NCBI GenBank assembly: GCA_965178125.1
Contig: OZ237739.1
Span: forward strand, 1,116,001-1,180,000
Length of the DNA: 64,000 nt
DNA from: Bilabrum cf. latius
Lineage: Eukaryota; Bigyra: Bicosoecida; Bigyra; Bicosoecida
Direction: 5' to 3'
The translations under genes and the position numbers were made by a program. Position 1 is the first letter of the stretch; the number at the start of each line of letters is the position of its first letter. Of the stretch, positions 1-10,901 are shown in pieces. The notes beneath the pieces were generated by a model, which saw nothing but the letters and a program-made list of their open reading frames with translations, searched no databases and was not told the DNA's origin.

Positions 1-1
1 C

Positions 2-415
2 GACGAGGACGAGGATGACCCGTTAGAAGGCCTCTCAGGTGCCGAGAGGCGGAAGGCAAGGTAGAAGCTTCGGAAGAGGGCCAGAAAGAAGCAGCGTGGT
101 CGCAGCAAGACCTCTCGTCTCGCTGCCAAGAGGCAGGGCAATATCTGGGATGAAAACAAAGCCAAGCTCAGGCAGGAGAGGCAGCGGAAGGAAGCCGAGA
201 AGAAAGCCAGGGATGAAGCCAAGGCAGCATCCATCGAGAAAGCCAGGGCGAAAATCAAGGCGCAGCGGGATGCAGCGGTGGCAGCAGCTGGTGGGAGCGA
301 GGCCATGGGCCCGTCTTCGACAAAAGCAACTGCTCGGATGGTGGATACGAGCACTGCATTGGCTCGTTTTGCCAAGGAAAAGCAGCCCGTGTACCTTGGT
401 AGGCAAGGGAAATAA
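2..415 (+). CDS. C-terminal part of a basic, Lys/Arg-rich protein (5' end outside window)
   Basis: The frame opening at base 2 runs to TAA at 413-415 with one in-frame TAG at 62-64, read here as Gln. The visible 137 residues start with an acidic stretch (DEDEDD), followed by a strongly basic segment around the TAG codon and then a charged, probably helical segment rich in Lys, Arg, Ala and Glu. The composition suggests a nuclear or RNA-associated protein, but no family is recognised. Its 3' end is only 60 bp from the convergent end of the isoleucyl-tRNA synthetase gene. The real start lies upstream of the window. Codon bias matches the neighbouring genes, which supports it as coding. Confidence 0.6.
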
Positions 416-475
416 ATAATTACCACGAACTTCTATGTATTTCCACCTGTTCATCCTGTGCACCGCCAGCAAGGA

Positions 476-3400
476 TCACTCGCGACCACCCAACTGCCGC
501 TCTTCGCTAGCATCGTCCTGCGAAGTTGCCTGGCCAGCCACAACTTCATGGCACCGCTGGCAAATCGGTACCAGGGAATCCGCCCCTTCCGCTTGCGCTT
601 GGCTGTCGTCGGACAGGGGCACAACGGTTGGCTCGTACCGCCAGCATCGACCGCATCGGTGACCGTCTGCCGAGGCCAGCTGCACCGATATCTGCACGCT
701 ACCGAGCGCACCCTATCTCTTGGAAACAGTCTTGAATGATGCGTCAAGGTGTAGCTCAGACAAGGGGTCCGCTGTTGCCGGATCCTTTCCGTCGCCCAGC
801 AGCAGCTCCTGCTCATCCACAATTCTCACTGTCAAATCCAGCGGATGGTCCATGCGGCCCCCCAAGGAACCCGGCCCTGCCACAGACGCAGACTCCGCCA
901 TGGTTTGCAATGCACCATCGATCTCAGCCGCATCCCCAACGCAAGCCACCTTCACGCCCGACACCTTGAGTGCATCAGACAGGTCGCATCTCCCTCGAGC
1001 CGAGAAGCTCAAGCTACCACTGGTGGCCCCCTGCTCCTAGCCGGCAAACCACGCCAAATATGCCGCCACCGCCGGCGCATCGGTCCCCGAAACGACAATC
1101 CTGGCATCAACCTCTTCGTCCGAGCCCACAAGACCATCGGTCCTGGCCCTCGCACGGAGGCTGTCCACGAGGCCACGCACAGCTCGTACAGCCTCATGCG
1201 CATCCTCGAGGAGCATGCAGCCGTCATTCGGCACACCTAGGGCAGCCGCAAGGGCTGGCACCTCGTGCGGCATCAGAGCTTCCCACCACCCGGGAAAGTC
1301 TGCGTGCGACCAGGACGAATCCATGCTGCTGATGCCGCTGACAAGAGGATCCGCCAGCAGATCCCTGCCCTTGCCGGTTCCAGTGCCTCCTGCGGCAGCA
1401 TCCACAATCTCGATCGAGTGCTGGAATATATCCTCTGCCGTGTAAGGTGCCACCGGTGCCAGGCTGGTGACCATGCCGCGCAAGCTGGCCCACAGCACGG
1501 CTCGGCAGCTCCGGCTCCTGGGATGCTCGAGCGGATCCGCATACAGACGGTCTTTGCACGCGTCCAGATAGCCAGCAGACATGTCTTGCGCCGCAAACTC
1601 GCCGAGCGCGGTGACGGCTCCCTTTGTCCCCAGGCCACCGTACGCAAGCCTTGCCTGATGCGTCATGCGACGCAGCGATGCAAGAGCCACTCTGTCGAGA
1701 GGGGTGTAGGCGGACAGTCCAGAGGGGCCGCCAGATGCGGGTGCGGGAGGCTGCGTCCAACTAGCGATAGCTGCAGCCTCGAGATCACCAGAAGCATCGT
1801 TTGCTACGCCCAGCTCTGCCGCGGTGCTTCCTTCGAGTGCTCCCAGGATAAACCGAGCGGTATTGCGCAACCTCCTCAGCTGCTCGAACGACTGCGCCAC
1901 GGAATCCTGCGAGATGGCCACGTCCGATTTCCAATCACTGCTAGCCACCCACATGCGCGCCACGTCCACTCCGTACGCTGGCGAGCCTTTGGCGCCGCCC
2001 TGCTTGCTTCCTTTGGGTGCTTTCGCGCCCTGTTGGTTCGTGCTGATACCGGCCTTGGCAAGCTCCGCGGCCCGTTTGGCCTTCTTCTCTGCCTGCAGCT
2101 TGCGCTTCTTCTCGCGCTTGAGCTGGCTCTTGCTCTTTGGCTTGGATGGCTCGGTGCTTTCCTGAGACTTAGCGTCGATCGTGGCTTCCGGCGAAGTCTG
2201 GGGAAGCTCTGGCTCTAAATTCTGGCTCTGAGGTGCAGCTCCAATGGGCGTGTCGCTGCCTTCAATAATCTCGCTAGGCTCGACTCCGTTCCCGAGGCTT
2301 TTGCTCATCTTCCTGCCCTAGCCATCCGTGATGAAGCCATGCGTCACTACCGCACGATAAGGAGCCCGACCCGCGGACAGCACGCTCGTCAGCAAGGAGG
2401 ACTGGAACCAGCCCCGGTGCTGGTCGGAGCCCTCAAGCACAACGTGGCTGGCGGGCGGAGCGCCTTCAAGCCATTCCTTGCCCTGTGCCTCGCCAGTGAA
2501 TGCTATGCCTGATTCGTCCGTGGCACCTTCCGCCATGTCGGCCCGCAGGTTTCCCTTTCCGGCCCATGCCGCTGTCCAGCTCGACCCAGAGTCGAACCAC
2601 ACGTCCAGCGTGTCTGTGCTCTTGGCCCACCACCTGCCCTCTGCGTCCCGCACGCACTCCCGCCCCTCCGTGTCCACGCCCCTCTGCTCCACCCCGAGAT
2701 CGGACACGCGCCATTCCTCGGGTAGCCAGTCTGCTGCGTGCCTTTCGAACCAAACGCCAGTACCATGCTCCTTGACCGCCTCGATCACCCCGGACAGCCA
2801 GCTCTGCCCCATGAACGCCGCGCCGCGACCGCTCTCCAAGTCGCCCTCGTGCGCCTGATCGGTGTGAAAACCTCGGTCCGAGCCTCCCACAGCAGATTCG
2901 GACGCGGGACCACTGGACCGTAGCAGTACCGGGATGGGAACCCCCCACGACCTCTGCCTGCTGATGCACCACCTGGGCCTCGAGCCGACCATCGACTCCA
3001 GGCGGTTGCGAGAAGCAGGGGGTTCCATCTGCACGCTCTGCAAGGCCTTCAGAGAACGTTCCCTGACATCGGAAGGAAGCTCAGCAAACCACTGCGGCGT
3101 GGTCCGGATGATAACGGGCTGCTTGGCTCGCCAGTCGTATGGGTACCTGTGCCTGTGCTCCTCCTCAAGCAACAGGGTCCCTCGTGATACCAAGTCGTCG
3201 ATCACAGCCGCTGTGCCTGCGCTGAAAATCTCCTTGCCAGCGTATTTGGCTCCAGCATCTGCCGTGAAGATGCCCTTGCCATCCACGGGGCAGAGATTGG
3301 TGCGGAGCGGCACAGCCCCCTCACCCTGGTTGAGCTGGCTGATGGCATCGAAGTCCTCTTGGCCGTGTCCTGGAGCCGTGTGCACGATCCCAGTGCCGCT

Positions 3401-4612
3401 ATCAGCCGTGACGTGGTCGCCGGTCACCACCACAGACAGGCGTGGTGCTGCTGCCAGACTAGCGCTGCTGGTGCTGCTGGCAGAATGCCCACCAGCATCT
3501 ACAGTGCCTCGCGTCACACTCGAAGGCACATTATCTCCCAACGGGTGCTCGAACAAAAGGCCTTTCAATCCTTCACCCTTCACCTCCTCAAGCACTCTAA
3601 ACTCTACCGAACTAGCTGCTGCTGGTGCCTCCTCCACGCCTACCGACCGAGCTCGCGCTGCCTCAGCTAGCACCCTACCTAGGTCACCCATCCGCTCTTT
3701 TGCGACCAGCAGGGGTGGGCCCGCACCTCCATCGCCCCCTGTCTGCGGCTAAACGATGCAGTACTCCATCTTCGGCCCCACAGCAAGAGCCACGTTGCCA
3801 GGCAGGGTCCAAGGCGTGGTCGTCCACACGGCCGCAACCAGATCGGGATACGAGGCAGCGAGGGATTGGGCCCGCGCGGAGGCCGGGGCGGATGAAGACC
3901 CAGTCGCGTGGAGCTTGAATCCTACATAAATCGATCTAGAAACGTGGTCGTCGGCGTATTCCAGTTCCGCTTCGGCGAGGGCTGTCTGCGTGGCGGGCGA
4001 CCAGTAGACCGGCTGCTCTCCGCGCTTCAAGCAGCCACTGCGAGCAAGATGGGCAAACATGCGGAGCTGCTCTGCCTCGTACGCTGGATCTAAGGTGCGA
4101 TATGACGCTTGGATTGCATCGGCCCCGGCACAAGCCTCCCAGTCTGCCATGGCGCCCCACCGCACCATGTCCGCCATCTGGGCCTTGATCGCGTCCTTGG
4201 CGCATGCCTCGGCCACATTGCGCACTTCTGCCGGACTCCGTGCACCAGTCAATTGTAATTTCAACGCCTTGAGCTCAATGGGAAGCCCATGGCAATCCCA
4301 ACCTGGGACAAAGACGGCGCGCCTTCCTCGCAGAGTATGAAATCGATTGAATGTGTCTTTTACAACTCTGTTGACGAAGTGACCGAGGTGCAAGTTGCCG
4401 TTTGCGTACGGTGGTCCATCGTGCAGTACAAAATCCGCAGATTTGCCTTTTCGACGCTCCAGCTGCTTTCTGTATGCGTGTGTTGTAATTCGGTCGGTAG
4501 CTACGGGCTCCCTCTCAGCCGCTCTCGACCGCATTGGGAACCTTGGCTTCGGCAGCAGGAGCGACAACTTCGCTGCAGACTTTGAAATCACCCGACTGGT
4601 CGCAGAAGACAT
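476..4612 (-). CDS. IARS2-like (ileS): Isoleucyl-tRNA synthetase, bacterial/organellar type
   Basis: Class I synthetase that charges tRNA-Ile. It is an intronless 1,378-residue reading frame from ATG 4612 to TGA 476, with TAG codons at 3749, 2318, 1037 and 713. Visible motifs are the HIGH-type NLHLGH (residues 73-78), WDCHGLPIE, the editing-domain TTPWTLPGN and GTGIVHTAPGHG, FDSGSSW, and GRKMSKSLGN (about 766-775). A C-terminal zinc site has paired cysteines near 1320/1323 and 1351/1354, typical of bacterial and organellar IleRS. The TAG at 2318-2320 falls exactly before GRKMSKS, where bacterial enzymes usually have Gln or another polar residue. The first ~55 residues are Ser/Arg/Lys-rich with few acidic residues and look like an organelle presequence; mitochondrion versus plastid is not decidable. 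It exceeds the usual ~950-1,100 residues because of insertions, including a ~90-residue Lys/Ser-rich segment right after KMSKS and Ser/Ala-rich loops in the editing domain. Confidence 0.96.
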
Positions 4613-5256
4613 ACTAGTGCCTTGTATTAGGTGAAATAATAGAACAGGTGCGATTCCTCTGTAGGTTCCGCTGATGGTCCCGCGTCGATGCGCGGCGCCT
4701 TTGCACATCGGACCTGGGAGGTACCATTGCAGTGAATCAGCACCAAAGTTGACGTGCCGTATGATACGGTGCCACAATACGGTTGCGTCCTCCCTGTGAT
4801 ATATGCCTCGATCAATCCGGAGACGAGACGTGGTACTACACAGGGCTGCGGCAACAGGCATCCGGAGACGAGACGTGGTACATGGTGCAACCGGAAAGTA
4901 ACTGTGTGTGGATGGGAGGGGTGAGTGGCTGTCGTGTTGCCCCATCGGTCAGCAGCCGTGTGACCTAGGTATCTGGCAATGATCCGGATCCGATCCACAC
5001 GGCAGTGCCGCAGTGCGATGGATTCCCGGAGAGCTCCAACAATGCCCGCCTGACATATTCCAACAGCCCGAGCCTGGATACAAATTGGTTTAATTGCTAG
5101 TTTTGGGTGCCAAACGCCCCAGCTGGGAGCAAAACTGTCCCTGGTGCCCCTCGTCAAGCCAAGCAAGCAAATCAACCGCATTTGCGACCAGTCTTGAGCC
5201 CGCTGTGGGCTTCAAGCTCTCGGCACAACGGCCCCGCTAAGGGAAAGTGCCTATTA
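4613..5256. other. Divergent intergenic region between IleRS and the membrane-protein gene
   Basis: About 640 bp with no supported gene, expected to hold both promoters. It contains a near-perfect 22-bp direct repeat (about 4814-4835 and 4860-4881, spacing 46 bp). The minus-strand open frame across 4627-5181 has no recognisable features and overlaps what should be promoter sequence. Confidence 0.5.
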
Positions 5257-8200
5257 ATGCGTCACCAAGCATGGCAGATGGGTGTATTAGTGCTCATTCT
5301 TGCATCTCCTCTCGGAAGAGCCGGTGAAATCCTAATGAGTGCGGATCATGAGCAGCGATACGGGCTCCTAGACAGCGGGCTGCTGATCAACGAACGTGCA
5401 TGGCCCATATCGGATAATTTTTCTGAACTTTCGGCGGGTAAAGATGATTTTGTGCACAATGTGGTGGACAGGGCCATAGAGTAGGCAGATCTGGAGCTGG
5501 GCCAAGCCTCCATCACGTTTCGGTAGGGGGATGGACACGGATCTCGTCGAAACGAGTTTTCCGCTGATTCAATAAATGGCAGCATGATTGCAATGCTAGA
5601 ATCTTCTGAAATGGCTCCTGCTCCGATTGTTGGGGCTACGTAGGGTAAGTCACGCCGTGGAAGTTTGGGGAATAGGCTGGTCACCGCTGACGTCGGGCCT
5701 TTGATACGTGTCTGCACCCTACCTGTCTCTTCTGCATCGCAGGTGGTGGTACTGCTGTAGGTATGGTTGGAATCCACCCTATTCTGCGGTCTTTGCTGTC
5801 TGAAGGAGAGAATCTGCAAGCGATGTGGCCTTTCACGGAGGTTTCGGCCAAACTAAACTACAGTGAGAATGGCGGTATAAGGGGACTGACTTGCTGCTGG
5901 TTGCTTTGATTGTTTGCATTGATTGCAGTCTCAGCTGTAGGGATGTTGGCTTGTTCGTGGGCCTCCCGCCTACCTCGCTCTAGCTTTTCCTGTGTTCTCG
6001 TCTGCAGACAGTTCACTGGTTGCGCCGAATTACCTTGCAATTTTGCCTGCTACCTCTATTACACCCCATTTATTTGTAGGTGGCTTTGGTATGCGACGGA
6101 GCCTCACGGCCCAGGACATGAGCCGAAGCAACCCAGGGCTGAACCGGCCGTGCGGACTCGGCAATTCCTAGCCGGCTACGGGCTCCGTGAGCGCTCAGGC
6201 TGGCATGGGCTGGGGCCTGGGATCGGTACTATTCGAGCCAAAGTCTGCAGTGCACGTCAGGCCAGTGCAGTCCGGCATGGACGGCTGGGTGTCACCACTC
6301 GACGACGGGCGGTACAACCCCCAACTTGACGACGCCGAGACGCCCGAGGTGCAGATCGAGATGTGGATGCTTCGGCTCCGCAACTCGCTGGTCTCATCCA
6401 CTCCGTTCAACATGGCCTGCGGATACATGGGCCTCCCGTCTTCTGGGCAGCCCTCGGGCCAGCAGGTCGGGTGGTCCGAGGCCATGCTCACCTTTTTCCT
6501 CCCAAGCTGCATCCGGCAGAACTTCGACCTCAATGTCTCCACTACGTTCCAGCCGATCCCGCACCAGGACGTGACCACCTACGAACAAGCCGAAGTGGCC
6601 AGGCTGCCGCCGCAGCAGCAGCACTACATCAAAACTTCGTGCGAGGTACAGGTGTGCGACTCGTCTCTCTCCGCCCTCAAGTGGCACCACGTTCTCTTCT
6701 GGCAAAACAAGAGAACGACCATGCCGTAGATCCTCCTAGACTCGAATCTGTGAGAACTGAACAAACGCACACAGGCTCATATTCAGTGTGCTTCCCCGTT
6801 CCATGCAGCACATCACGTGCTCACTACAGGCAAGTCAGGGGAAGTCGGGGGTCAACGGCCGCTTGGCAAGCGCAACCACACTGTCCATGTTATTTTGTTC
6901 ATTGTATCTCTTGTTCCGCAGGGGTGCTGGGTGGAACGGCTCCGACTGCATGCATTGCAGGTGCCCGGACTTTCCCTCCTCTGTGCAGCAGGGTCAGTGC
7001 GGGCGATGCACGCACGACACACGCATCAGACCCAACAAGCTGCAGACCCTCAAGCCGGAGAGCGGGCTGGTTTTTGGAGGCACGTTCAACCAAGTCGCCT
7101 TCGGCGCCTTTTAGTTCGTCTCTGTCCTCAAGAAGACTTCCCCCAGGCGGCTCGGCCCCCAGTTCGCCCCTCGTCTCCCTCCCGTCGACCAGGGCCACTG
7201 GGTCATCCGCAACACGAGCCTTGAAGGATACTTTGAGGGCAGAGCCACTGCGTACGCCAGGTGCGACCACCCCGGTCTCGTGGCCGTGGGCACGCCCGGC
7301 GGCCGCACCTGGCTGGGTTCTTGGAGCGGCCCTCCATGGGAGGGAACCCCGGAGCAAGATGCTGACAGGGCGGTCGTGTCAGACATGCGCCGCCGGGCCG
7401 CCACAGCGGGATAGGGCCTGCCCCTCCGGTACCGGTACCTCCCATCCTACCTTGAAGATGCCCGCGGCAAGTTCGACCCGGACCGGTCGGGGCGGCTCGA
7501 CGGCAGCGAGTCCGCCGGCGACCCGAGCAAGCTGGAGGAGGCAAAGCAGACCGGCTTTGCTGCGGGCGACTACGCCGAGACGTATCGCCTGCCATGGGCG
7601 ATTCCTCGCTGCGTTGAGCCCTGGGGCTCCGAGTCGCCCTACCGCGAGATCTTCCACCGCCACGGGGCCTACGCGTGGGACAAGACGCACGAGGAGTAGG
7701 CCGTGGTGACGCTCACGCTGCAGGTGGACCCGGCCCAGTTCCCTCCGGGGAGCCCGCAGGGAGACACGCTCGCCAACAAGCTCAGGGTAGAGCTGGTCGA
7801 CCTGATCGCACAGATCGAGTCCTCACGCATCGCCGTTTTCCTCGAGCGATCCTCGGAGCTGCAGAAGCGAAGCCCTCCGGGGATGCTAGCCATCGTGCAC
7901 ATCTACCCCTCTAATCAGCCGGCCCCGGCCAGCGGCGCTCTGGGTGAGGACGACGACCTGCCGGTGGTGTACGACGATGACGCCGGACGCATCACGGCGG
8001 AAGGTGGCGCCACGGTGCAGAACAGCCCCCGCATCGTAGCCTACCAGATTATCGACCTGTTCGCGTCTCCAAGCGACGCCGTGCTGGCAGACACGCTCGC
8101 TCTCGCGCAACGGTATCCGCAGGACGAGCCCCGGCCCACGCTGGAGCTGCTTCCCCGCTGCAAGGACGGGAGCTTCGCGAGGATCTGCTCCGCGACGTGG

Positions 8201-10285
8201 TTCTTCTCTCGCGGGTTCATCGGGCTCGTGTGCTTCTTCGCTCTGTCCTGGGGCACCGTGTTCCTTGGGAGGTGCTGCATCGATGACAGCGGGATCATCC
8301 CCGAGACGAGTGCCCAGCAAAAGATGCGGCTGGAGTCCCGCGAGACGACTCGAAGCGGCACCAAGTCGGCCCGCGACTCAGAGGCATCGACGGGAGGAGC
8401 GGCCGCGCACGCCGCCAGCAGCTCCAACCGGTCCGAATCGCATGGACCCAAGGTCAACTACGACGACGAGGAGGACGAAGTGACGGGCAGTAGCTGGGGC
8501 TCTGGAGGTCATGACAAGCCCGGCGGCCGGCACGTGCTGGCTGGTTACAGCCTAGATGTGGATGAGGAGGGCGGAGCATCTGGCGGATCCAGCGGTGCGG
8601 GGAAGCGCTCGGAAGGAGGCATCGCGGCGAGCGGCTCCAGAATCTCGACGAGTTCTGCCCGCACAGGGATGCGCCAGGCAGCTGTCAAACCTCCGACCAT
8701 GCCCATGGATCAGGAGATGCCGGGAGACTACCTTGATTCCTCCAGCGGGAACGGGGTGGGCATCACTGGATCCGATTCATTGGGCGGGATCGAGCTCCCT
8801 TCCGCTGACTCGGGCCTGCCCCCGCTCACCGGCAGCTTGAACTCATCCCCCGCGCAGGAGAACGTGCTGCATGGCGGGACGCTCTCGCAGAGCGGTGATC
8901 TCGGCAGCATCAACAGCTCAATGTGGAGGGTGGCCGGCGACAGCGGCAGCACCTCTGGCGGCTCCTCCCAGGACACTGCCAATCGGCTCATTATGCTGAG
9001 GTCGCGCCCACTGACCAGGACATCCAACATCCTGGTCCCAGCCTTTGGCGTGGTGTCAATGGGCTGCGTGTACCTGCAGCTGATCGTTCTCGTGCTGGAG
9101 AAGCAGCACCCCGCCTGGATCACCATCCTCGCTGCCCTGTGCGTGTTTGCGGCCGAGAACATCTGGTATGCCACAGTGCGGCACTACATCCTCGTGGTGG
9201 AAGACACTTCCAAAGACGCCAGGCTTAGCAAGTGGTACGCCGAGTCTATTGCCAACCGCGTCACCTACTGGGTCATCACTGCGCTGTCCATCTTCTTCGG
9301 CCCGACCACCTGCATGCTCCTGCAGTGCTACTGGAGGCGGTGGGAGGTCTTCAGCATGCCGCTGACTATGAGCAGGAACGCCCCCGAGGCGTACCCCGAC
9401 GTGCTGAGGAGGCACTCAAGCATACCTGCCATCACCGTGGTGGGTCCCACGTTCGTGGTGATCACCCTGCGCGTGATCGGCGTGTTCCCGCCTCCCCCAC
9501 CCGGCTGGCCCGCCATGGTCACGCTGGCCGTGCTGTTCCTGTACTTTGTGTTCACCATCGTGAGCGCGTACCTGGCCCGGCTGGACCTCCGTCTGGACGA
9601 GCAGTTCGATGCCGACAGGCGCGAGATGACGCAGGGCTTCGCGAGGTATGTGTCGGAGGACTCCAACATGCGGAGCAGACTCAGCGACGGGACACCGCCA
9701 CAGAGCGGGTCGAGGCAGATGGCTCCCGACCTGGGCCCCACCCTCCCCGCGGCGCAGGAGCGGCCGATGGGCAGCGGCGCGACCCCTCCGGACCCGCTGG
9801 GATACGGGGACTCGGAGGGGCCTCCCGTGTCAGAGAGCGACGGCGCCATTGGAGAGACGGCGGCGGTGGGTGTGCGGCCGGACGACAGCGCCGAGCCAGG
9901 GTATGACGCTCCGAGACCTGGAGGTCGGCGCGCGGAGCATCACGGGCACAACGGGAGGAGCAGCGCGGGCGCGGCGGGGCAGTCGTACAGCACGCCTGGT
10001 CTGAGCTACGCCCCGCAGTCGGACGGCACGTCTGCCTATGACAGGAGCGAGGCGGCGGGGAGGTCCACGTCCGGGGGTGGCGGCGGGAGGCAGGGACAGG
10101 GGCGTGGGCGTGAGCAAGGGCAGGAGCGCGGCAGGGGTCGTGTGGAGGACGATGGCTTCATGGTGCAGCAGGTGTACACGTCTGGGTCGGACGGGCGGCA
10201 GTCTGAAGTCGTGGGCGGGGCAGGGCGGGCGGGCCGTCCTGCTGTACGGGAGGACAGCCGGGACCCCGATGAGCCCGAGATCTGA
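5257..10285 (+). CDS. Large multi-pass membrane protein of unknown family, 4 exons
   Basis: Proposed exons are 5257-5644, 5743-5862, 6080-6749 and 6922-10285. All junctions are GT-AG with matching phases (1, 1, 2), giving 1,513 residues ending in TGA. The frame contains TAG at 5482, 5524, 5641, 6169, 6727, 7112, 7412 and 7697. The N-terminus (from MRHQAWQMGVLVLILAS) looks like a signal peptide. The first ~800 residues appear extracytoplasmic, with a Cys cluster (CMHCRCPDF...CGRC) at the start of exon 4 and an EF-hand-like loop, DPDRSGRLDGSE, near residue 577. Hydrophobic segments lie near 819-842, 1096-1118, 1124-1145, 1174-1197, 1229-1250 and 1255-1278. Between the first and second is a ~250-residue Ser/Gly-rich stretch, and the C-terminal ~230 residues are Gly/Arg/Ser-rich. 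The topology suggests a surface or endomembrane receptor-like protein, but I recognise no family. Exons 1-2 are less certain than 3-4. Confidence 0.75.
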
Positions 10286-10901
10286 TGAGGGGTTTGGTTG
10301 CTGATGATTTGCTGCTCACTAGCATGTATTGTGCTGGTCTGGTTGAGCGATTGAGTCGGATTCAATCACGGCTTGTCATCTGGCTGGGTGTGGAGTGCTG
10401 TTTGTGCGTTTTGAGGCGAACCCCATCCACCGAATTACCCACCGAAAAAAGGTTCCGTTCATGCGCGGCGACTTAGAACCGAACAGGGCGGCGATATTGA
10501 GGCAAAAACGATCTCCTTGATTCGAATCAAAGCTTCATGTAAGGACTATCGATTGGCGGGATGGCAAGATGGGGTTTTACAACGCACACCCTATCAAATA
10601 CAGCTTGAGTTGAACAAGATGTCCTTTTGGACTAAATTTTTGTCTTTTGATTGCTTGTTTTGGTCGCAGGCCCCTGTCCCGTTTGGCGGAGGAGCTGCAT
10701 ACCGCTCTACCCTATGTCGACAAGCTGGCCGAGCTCCTTGCACGTCGGCGAGATGATGTAGTCGCAGTGCTCGAGGAGCAGGACACTACCGATCCCGACG
10801 ATGCGAGTTGAGTTGAAGAGCCGCCTTCGAGTATTCGATGGGCAACACGGCCATGCTGGACGCGCAACTACGAAACATATTTTGTTATTCACTTACTGCA
10901 G
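10286..10901. other. Region upstream of the ankyrin gene; first exon(s) not resolved
   Basis: Some 5' coding sequence of the ankyrin gene must lie here, but no start codon can be chosen. One candidate exon begins after an acceptor at 10668-10669 and reads as an amphipathic Leu/Glu/Arg-rich segment to about 10750, or to TGA at 10809-10811. If spliced at the GT near 10752 it would join the first ankyrin exon in phase 0. The rest (10286-10668) shows nothing recognisable. Confidence 0.35.

Noticed and set aside
4627-5181. Minus-strand ORF upstream of IleRS
   Set aside because: Lies in the divergent promoter interval, with composition unlike the real genes. The IleRS frame also runs open upstream of its likely ATG, which I take as 5' UTR.
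5910-6329. Plus-strand ORF with a hydrophobic N-terminus
   Set aside because: It overlaps an intron and exon 3 of the membrane gene in another frame. The phase-consistent splice model explains the region better.
10510-10530. Possible tRNA T-arm (GATTCGAATC)
   Set aside because: A short palindrome without the other arms, anticodon loop or acceptor stem around it.
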